Below are positions 57,379 through 64,000 of a DNA stretch of 64,000 bases, in pieces. The DNA lies in assembly GCA_951640165.1 (NCBI GenBank), contig OX621244.1, positions 14,960,001 to 15,024,000 of the forward strand, written 5' to 3'. This stretch comes from Pseudoips prasinana. Lineage: Eukaryota > Arthropoda > Insecta > Lepidoptera > Nolidae. A program made the position numbers and the translations under genes. Position 1 is the stretch's first letter; every line of letters starts with the position of its first letter. The notes under the pieces were generated by a model. It had not been told where the DNA came from. It worked only from the letters and a program-made list of their open reading frames with translations, and searched no databases.

Positions 57379-57435
57379 GCCGAAAGACGTCCACTGATAA
57401 GCCTCCCTCAATAATCTTCACAATTACCGGTTGTA
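57379..57435 (-). mobile_element. RTE LINE 3'-end fragment
   Basis: 'cagccgaaagacgtccactg' and 'ataagcctccc' are the reverse complement of the RTE 3' end. Confidence 0.65.
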
Positions 57436-57719
57436 GACCTAACCTTACAATGCATTACTTTTACTAGGGATTTCATGTTAGTATGATCTATCTCAAATAT
57501 AGGGGTCCTCATACAAACATGTGACTCGTGTTTCCAGGAACAGTCTTTGATGGCCATCATTGGATTAGTCCAGTCATTAAAAAAAAATAATGAGGTAAAA
57601 ATTCAATATAATATATACTATCTCTTACTTAACTTTTAAAGGATAATATGTAACAATTTAAGAAAGAGGTATGAGGAGGATGGTATATCACGAGCGAGCG
57701 AGCTGAATCAGACGCTTAT

Positions 57720-58402
57720 GGGATGATGGGATAGGGTACACATTGGCGCGTAAAATTATAGTGACCTAGCTGTGAGGCTAGAATTTTCCTGAATGCGCGC
57801 CAGCGTGTGGTCTGTGCCATGCCGGCACAGACAGGTGAGTGTGAGAAGGAGGGGCAGTTTCATCACCTACAGATTCACTCAGATGCTCACCGGACACGGA
57901 TGATTCGGTGAGTATTTGAGCCGGATCGCCTGCGAGAGTGGCTTATACTCTGCCCAGCACAGCGTTGTCAAATGCCAGGCCGAAAGGCGAGTCTTGGTTG
58001 CAGAGATCGGACGGGATCTATTCTCGCCAGCTGTTGTGCGTGCGATGCTGGCGGGTGACACCACCAAATAGGACCTTGGTGTCTTGTGGCAAGAGAAGTG
58101 TCCTCCACAACCGCAACGTGCAGGCAGCTCCGGGAAGACAGCGATCTGTTTGTGTTGCTGTTCATGACTGCCAAGAGTCAGCAAACCGGGCGGTTACCAA
58201 AATCCTCCCAGGGAACGTATCCCCACAACCTTGGGCACTGCGCAAAAGGGGTTACCGGAGCAGTACATCCGCGTTCCTGAGGCTCCCCCCACCAGGGCAA
58301 GAGAAGTCCACGGCACGTTAGGTTAATCATTACAAGTCTAGTAATCAAGTTACTCTTTGCGGGTGATATACGAAGACATTCTCCCAGCCATAAAAAAAAA
58401 AC
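57720..58402 (+). mobile_element. GC-rich retroposon 3' portion with poly(A)
   Basis: This 680-bp GC-rich segment ends in an A run (58393-58402). Its last part is shared with 12470-12725, so both are 3' ends of one retroposon. Overlapping frames on both strands reflect base composition; none contains a recognised RT motif. The element class remains open. Confidence 0.6.
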
Positions 58403-58959
58403 ATAATTTTTGTATATGGTTGAGTTAAGATGAACCACCACCCAAATAGCACAAGCTACCAGCATTATGTTACGCAATAAAATTCAGCAAAGTTCAATCA
58501 AATTAAAGTTCGTCAATTCATCGAATTACGGAATCGACCAATTTATTTAATAATAATACACGTAATCACTCTATATTACACTAACCGCTTGATCGACTCA
58601 AATATTTGATGTCGTAATTTTCATTATATTTTGATACAATAATAAACACTTACACAATTTATTTGTATAGAACGATACAGTCATGCGAAAGGCAACAATA
58701 AACATCGTTAAGAAGCTTGGGAGTCAGAATTTCATTGAATTTGGTAATCATTGTATTTAATATGGGATGGGCAGTACGTTTTAGTTATTCATATAAAGCT
58801 GTAAGTACCCCAATATTTAATTTATACCCAATTTTTACAGAGAGAACCATTTTTAATTAAACTTATCAAAATATTTAAACGTCAACAGTAGGCATACTGA
58901 AAAACAACATTAAATCACTTCAGTTTTCTAGGAAGAGCAGAATGAGAGGGTATTTTTAA
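58403..58959. other. Spacer, nothing recognised
   Basis: No feature is supported here. Confidence 0.5.
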
Positions 58960-59205
58960 TAATAATAATATCCTTGGACATTATTCACAAGCGGCCATCT
59001 GATCCTAAACTAAGCAGAACTTGTACTATCGAAACCAGACAACTGATATACTACTTTTCTTTTGTAAATACATACTTATAATGACACCCAGACTCAGGAC
59101 AAACAGACATGTTCATGCATACAAATATCTGTCTTAGTGGGAAGCGAACTCACGACATGCGGCGTGCAAGTCAAGTATTTAACAACGACGCTAACTGGCC
59201 CGTCG
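58960..59205 (-). mobile_element. SINE family A
   Basis: Minus-strand tail, body and worn head ('gttagcgtcgttgttaaata') are in the usual order. Confidence 0.82.
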
Positions 59206-59654
59206 GCATTTTTGGGTGTATATGTTGTATTATCAATATTTTGTTATACTGTGTGGTTGTTATATTGATAAGTTTTAGTTGACTACCTCTAAGACCGTAT
59301 AAGTCATGTCCGATCGGTATCATGTCGTGACCATATCGGTGGTTATGGTCACGAGTCCCATTCACACTTCGAATGAAACTTTGTGAAAAAAGTGTGTTGC
59401 TTGAACTGTAGGTCCTGGTTGCCGTAAAATTGTGGTTATTTATTAGACTGGATCCATTGACCTGGCCAACAAAGCACGTCCATTGCCTTCTTAAAAGTTT
59501 AAAAAGTAATAAGTTACCACGTATACCGGAACCGATAACAAGGTTCATTTGTGAGAGACTTTTAACTCAATAAATAAGACCTACCCAGATCTCAACAATT
59601 TGTTAGTGCGGATACACTTCACTTTATTCTTTCATATAGGTATTTTATACAGAT
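59206..59654. other. Spacer, nothing recognised
   Basis: The 125-codon minus frame at 59171-59548 overlaps the SINE and has no motif, so it is treated as chance. Confidence 0.45.
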
Positions 59655-59935
59655 TACATAATAATAATATCCTGGGAAATTATTCACACACGGCCATGTG
59701 ATCCCAAACTAAGCAGAGCTTGTACTAAGGAAACCATATAACTGGTATACGACATATTATTATACTACTTTTCTTTTGTAAATACACACTAATATAGATA
59801 ATTACAGACTCAGGACACCCAGACATATTCATTCACAGGAATGAACATGTCTGGTGTGTCCTGAGTCTGTCCTGGGTGGGAATCGAACCTTCGGAACGAA
59901 AGGCGAGTATCTACCAACCACGCCAACCGGCCCAG
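59655..59935 (-). mobile_element. SINE family A with an inverted duplication in its body
   Basis: The head, B box and tail are normal for the family. In the body, 'cagactcaggacacccagac' through 'attcattc' (59805-59834) is followed after ACAG by its inverted copy (59839-59869). Ordinary family members lack this inverted copy. Confidence 0.88.
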
Positions 59936-60459
59936 ATATTTACACTGTACGTAAATCTTATAATATATTTTCATTTAATGTTCACATAAAAATGATCACC
60001 AGTCACACCGATACAGAGATCCCTCCCAAACATAAAGCGCACTAAAGCCGCATTGTATAACACAATACCGAAGTAACAATATTTTGAATGCTCACAGCAC
60101 ATGACAATGTACCATTCACGACATGAGCAGCGCTTTCTTACAGAATATGGAAACGGAAGTTGACATTATAGTGTGCCAACATCTAGACAACGGTAGCCAG
60201 CTTTGTTTGACGATACTTCCTTGTAACGATTAGATAAAAAAAAATGTTAAATACATTTTGCTTGCGGCGTCGTTTGAGGCGATTGTGAAGAATGATGATT
60301 TATGTACTTACGCCAAACATGTGTTGTGTGTGATGTCATTGCTCGGGTAGTATTTAACGATAGAGCCAAAGTTTCAAAAGGTCTTTTACCTTTTAACGAA
60401 TCTAAAGCATGCCGTTGCATTGGATCTGTAAAAAGCTAAATTCATCGTGTAAGCTGATG
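59936..60459. other. Spacer, nothing recognised
   Basis: No feature is supported here. Confidence 0.5.
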
Positions 60460-60597
60460 TACAGACGCCAGCACATCAAACTACCCCAATCTGTAAAATT
60501 TCAATCTATAAAGTGAACCTTATGCTTATGTGATAAAGTTTAAAATCTATACAAGAAATTTGACAAATTGGGGTAGCTGGATGTGCTGGCGTCTGTA
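60460..60597. mobile_element. TA-flanked MITE, best copy
   Basis: TA-CAGACGCCAGCACATC at the left pairs with GATGTGCTGGCGTCTG-TA at the right, 16-bp perfect inverted ends. The next block, 'ctaccccaatctgtaaaatt' against 'aatttgacaaattggggtag', extends the pairing. The element is 134 bp between TAs. It has no coding capacity and was presumably moved by a Tc1/mariner-type transposase. Confidence 0.9.
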
Positions 60598-61052
60598 CCA
60601 TGGATATGAGATATGGGAGTACGTTTAACCGAGTTCTCTGATAGCTGTGCAAAACTTAAAATATGATATAAATTTATGTTAAGCAGCTGTAATCCAATTT
60701 CATGTTTAATGTTGTATGATAATCCGACCCATAAAAGTTACACGGCTCAATACAAAAACAGGGTGATGTCTGGTGAAGAGATGAAATCCTCCAAGGATAA
60801 CTGAAAACGTCTTATTGAAAAATACATACAATGATTATAATAATAACAAATGTTATTTCACGTAGTTCAAATTTTTACACATTCTTTGTTTTTGTTTCAA
60901 GCAAATTATTATTTAAAAAATACCAACATAAAAGGGACAGATTTTTTTATACAAAGCTTATTGGCCCGTTCTTATACGCATAAGTATAAAAATGTACAAT
61001 CATGATTCATTCATTTTACATTGAACTGCGTTACTTATATTATTTCTATTAT
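60598..61052. other. Spacer, nothing recognised
   Basis: No feature is supported here. Confidence 0.5.
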
Positions 61053-61147
61053 TATCAAGCTATCTTTCCAGTTTAAGCTGATCCCGCATTGTATAGGATT
61101 TCCATACAATGAGAGGTCAGCTTACATTGGAAATTGATAGCTTGATA
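61053..61147 (+). ncRNA. miRNA-like hairpin (candidate)
   Basis: A 95-nt stem-loop has arms 61053-61094 and 61104-61147 and a 9-nt loop (AGGATTTCC). Pairing is nearly continuous, with two G-U pairs, about three mismatches and a 2-nt bulge, as in insect miRNA precursors. The likely duplex is around AAGCTGATCCCGCATTGTAT on the 5' arm and ATACAATGAGAGGTCAGCTT on the 3' arm. I do not recognise either as a known miRNA. The ends also read TA-TCAAGCTATC...GATAGCTTGA-TA, so a tiny TA-flanked MITE is the main alternative. Confidence 0.4.
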
Positions 61148-62814
61148 TAAAGTCGTATGTACTACCAATACTTGGAAAATATATCTGCAACATTCTACAA
61201 ATTAAGTTTGCCTTATAAAACACTTCTGGATTTCTATTTCAATAATGTTTGTACGTGATTATTCCATGAACTTGATCTTGGTGTCAATAAGATGTTATCA
61301 TATTCAATTTTCCTTAGTCATTACAACGGGATCCTGATAGTACAACAAAGTAATTCAAACGTATCATCTCCCCTATCTGATGCCAATTTTAATCGGATGA
61401 CGTTCGATACATTGTAACACATAATTACGATTCGACTCTCTCACGGGACCCCGTTCCGTATTAGTTTTGACATTCGGCTTGATGGATGGACCACAATCTC
61501 TGGGCGAATCTCGTGAATGAACGCCCGTATGTTTTAGGCTCTACAAACTTTAACCTTTACTTAACTAAACCTTATTTCGTCTACTTTAAGGTACATATTA
61601 CTGTGTAGTTTTTTCAGGTAATAGGCGAGATTGTACGGGCGATAGGTATGTCAAATTGGTAGCGTTGGTTCACGTCAGTTTGACAGAATATGGACGGTTA
61701 GTTGAATTTCAGATTGATCGCTAATATTGTTGCTGGTTTTTAGGATTTTTTTAAATGTGTCAGGAAATGGGACTGTTCAGTTGCCGCTTTGATATATTGG
61801 TACATTGAAAAAAAAAAACATTTTTAAATGTAGTAGTGTTGCAATATCATCATAGCCAAACCATGCCTATTTTAATACAAACTAAAGACATATGGTTAAC
61901 GCAAAGTCTTACTGGACGTATAGGTAATACCTAATAAGAAAAAGGAACAAAATTTATACAGGTTTAAAGAAATTTATTCTTATAAGAACTTTAGAGCCCA
62001 AATAAAGAATATTATATTTTATATTTTCGTCAAGCTCGGCTATGTTGTCTGATGAAGCTAATAAACAATCTAATTCATGTACGTATCGTTTCTATTTAAT
62101 ATCTAAGATTTAAATTGTTTGTACCAACATCTATGGCAAATAAATTAATATATCTATCTACCTTCTTATTAGTGTTCCATGACTCGACTAGTATGTATAA
62201 AATAATAATAATAAGTATTTATGTCATATCTTGACCCTTTAGAACTTTCACTGTTAAAAAGAAATCCTATAAAATCGACAGTACTGAAAAAACTATTATG
62301 GTACTTAAAAAAAGATCTTAACTGCACCACAGCTACATGAAAACGAATGGGCATGTTTCTATATTTTGATTTTATAAAAATAATTCACTTTTATTTTGAA
62401 AAGTAGTTTATATAATTCAACTATTGCAAGTCATCATGGATATAGGGGACCATACACGCGATGGGTTAACGAGCTATTCAAGACAACTGATTGATTTTAG
62501 GGTACAGGGGAGCATGGACAGGAACCGTAATTGTTAAGCTTGTTATAAAATTTTATATTAATTATGACGTATTTGTTAAATGATTTGAAGGACATGCGTA
62601 ATGGGGATTGTCAATTTTTAAAAAATCATGGTAATTCTAAAATGATTTCGAGGAATGAGGTCCCTTTTATTATTAATATAACTTTTTTATTATATTTATA
62701 CATAATAAACTTATTAATCATTAAAGGCTATATAGAAGTCTAACACATATATTTGACTAAATTAAAGGAATTGGAATACTTAATTCTAAATTCTTGTTAT
62801 TTCAATTCTAGTAC
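61148..62814. other. 1.7 kb AT-rich spacer, nothing recognised
   Basis: No gene, RNA or repeat is supported. Confidence 0.5.
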
Positions 62815-63130
62815 CTTATTGGTTGGGTTGGTTAGGTGAGCTCTCACCTTCATGTGTTGTGATATGTGTGTGAATTTCAGCGCCCAAAACATTAACGCGG
62901 CCACTATGTTTTTTTTTTGCTGATACAACACCCCGCTTGGGTAGGACTCTAGGTAATACTAACATAACAATACCATTGTTGTGGTACTCGGTGTGTGTAA
63001 GGCTGCTCGAGCTTTTCGGGGCCCTGAGTGACACGGTGAGCGCTGCAAGCGTCTTACATAGGCTACGTTTATAAAGTACCACCAGATAAGCCGTTTGCTT
63101 GTGCGCTGACTTAAAAGTAAAAAAAAAACA
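62815..63130 (+). mobile_element. Possible LINE or retroposon 3' end
   Basis: A moderately GC-rich block ('gctgctcgagcttttcgggg', 'agtgacacggtgagcgctgc') ends in an A run at about 63118-63130 on the plus strand. No RT motif is visible and no second copy was found. Confidence 0.35.
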
Positions 63131-63540
63131 AGTATAGCAACTTGCCCCATTACCTGGGCTAAGCCATGTTTATAAATAAGGTAATTATGCGAATATTAGA
63201 ATCCAACAGTCATACGCTACTATAATTTAGGTAAATGTAGAATAAAAATAAATAAATAAAAATAAAAATTGTTTATTTTCACACAAAACAAATAATTTAA
63301 AAAGATTGTAGTTCCTGATTCCCAATCTAAGTAAACTTGTATCTTGGGAATCAGGGCACTCTCCTTAACGTACTTAATTAATTAATTAAAATAGGTAAAA
63401 CTTAATACACAAATATACTAAATAAAAGAATTTACAAAAATATTTTAAAGAGAAAAAATATTACAAAAAATTACAATCATATGAAAAAAAAAAAAAACTT
63501 GAAATAGCAGTAAAATAACGATACCATTACTAACGAGTTA

Positions 63541-63610
63541 ATGTGTGAGTAAGTGAGTGTGTGTGCGGTGCGCGCGTGTGTAAAGTTAGTGTAAGTGTGC
63601 GCGCGCGTGT
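63541..63610. repeat. Alternating purine-pyrimidine tract
   Basis: 'gtgtgtgcggtgcgcgcgtg' and 'gtgcgcgcgcgtgtc' are long alternating runs able to adopt left-handed DNA. They lie in the LINE 3' UTR. Confidence 0.9.
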
Positions 63611-63631
63611 CAGTAGGTAATACAACTGAAA

Positions 63632-64000
63632 TTAAATCAGCAGTTGCTCTGTTTCATTATAGCTGCAGTTCATAAGCCAGTTTCTGACAGCTTTATTGCA
63701 TTTAAATTGATTTAGGTCATCAAGTTTTATTTTTTGGTGCATATAGTTGTATAATTTTATACTAACTGCATCAAATTGCCGTTTACTAAAAGTTGTATTA
63801 CATTTCAGCCCGCGAAATATGTTTCTTGAGCTACGTTTGCCGATAAGACGGTTTAAAGTGGGAAGTTGGGAATGATGCAGGCGTAAGACCGATCGGAGAA
63901 TATAAAGTTTCCTAACCCCTAAGACCTTACATTCGGAGTAAAGCGTATGAGTTGCGTATCTACGTGGTTTGCCAGTCATAACCTTCAAAACCGCTCTTTG
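63632..64000 (-). CDS. LINE reverse-transcriptase C-terminus, cut by the window edge
   Basis: The frame is open to the window end; the first Met (63988) is internal. It reads QRAVLKVMTGKPRR, HTLYSECKVLGVRKLYILRS and DAVSIKLYNYM, with RNWLM near the end. These match the closing region of CR1/Jockey-type proteins (QxRAxRxI..., LY.....L.V..L.....). No stop breaks the visible 123 codons, so the protein may be intact upstream. Confidence 0.78.
   Translation of the reverse strand, partial: QRAVLKVMTGKPRRYATHTLYSECKVLGVRKLYILRSVLRLHHSQLPTLNRLIGKRSSRNIFRGLKCNTTFSKRQFDAVSIKLYNYMHQKIKLDDLNQFKCNKAVRNWLMNCSYNETEQLLI

Larger units (their letters stand above)
63246..64000 (-). mobile_element. Second CR1/Jockey-group LINE, 3' part
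   Basis: A minus-strand LINE enters from the right edge. Its 3' limit is the (AAAT)n tract at about 63246-63270, next to 'ttgtttattttcacac' (AATAAA on the minus strand). The 3' UTR includes an alternating GT/GC tract (63541-63610). Confidence 0.75.

Noticed and set aside
57938..58321. 127-codon plus frame in a GC-rich block
   Set aside because: Stop-poor GC-rich sequence gives open frames on both strands, and none carries a recognised domain.
59171..59548. 125-codon minus frame
   Set aside because: It begins in unique DNA and runs into a SINE; no motif or splice context was seen.

Overview
This window looks like intergenic or intronic DNA from a moth or butterfly (Lepidoptera). It is AT-rich and packed with repeat types typical of that order: Lep1-like nonautonomous Helitrons ending in CTAGT, several tRNA-derived SINE families, RTE and CR1/Jockey-group LINE 3' ends, a piggyBac-like element with TTAA ends, and small TIR elements. 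No host protein-coding gene can be supported. The one long intact reading frame (985 codons, minus strand, 3221-6178) belongs to a non-LTR retrotransposon. All placements come from reading the sequence by eye; no database search was run.

Layout. 1-9 kb: a SINE tail, a decayed piggyBac element bounded by TTAA with 17-bp inverted ends (842-2185), SINE pieces, a near-complete LINE (about 2906-6600, minus), and a 2.1-kb Helitron-like element (6886-9026) carrying a ~135-bp minisatellite. 9-14 kb: SINEs, including two 5S-rRNA-derived ones, and a polyadenylated retroposon tail. 14.7-19.5 kb: a young nonautonomous LTR retrotransposon with two 301-bp LTRs, a 4-bp target duplication, a tRNA-Leu-like primer site and only a short gag start. 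19.5-30 kb: mostly unique AT-rich DNA with SINEs, Helitron-like pieces and a 376-bp long-TIR element with a 9-bp target duplication (26795-27170). 30.4-32.7 kb: an unrecognised DNA-transposon candidate with 15-bp inverted ends and a spliced-looking coding exon. 32.7-45 kb: RTE and other LINE fragments, TA-flanked MITEs, Helitron-like copies, and a 5S SINE split by a LINE fragment. 45.7-47.6 kb: an apparently identical 922-bp tandem duplication. 47.6-64 kb: SINEs, Helitron-like copies, hairpins, RTE tails, a miRNA-like hairpin (61053-61147), and the 3' end of a second LINE running off the window.

The most unusual feature is a recurring pattern. At least six near-perfect inverted duplications have arms of about 22-63 bp and loops of 0-6 nt. 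In two SINEs and one RTE-type repeat, comparison with ordinary copies or the family layout shows an inverted copy of existing sequence inserted in place. That is the signature of snap-back template switching. Also notable are the 5S-derived SINE family with five loci, the long-TIR element with a 9-bp target duplication, the unassigned DNA transposon, and the miRNA-like hairpin.
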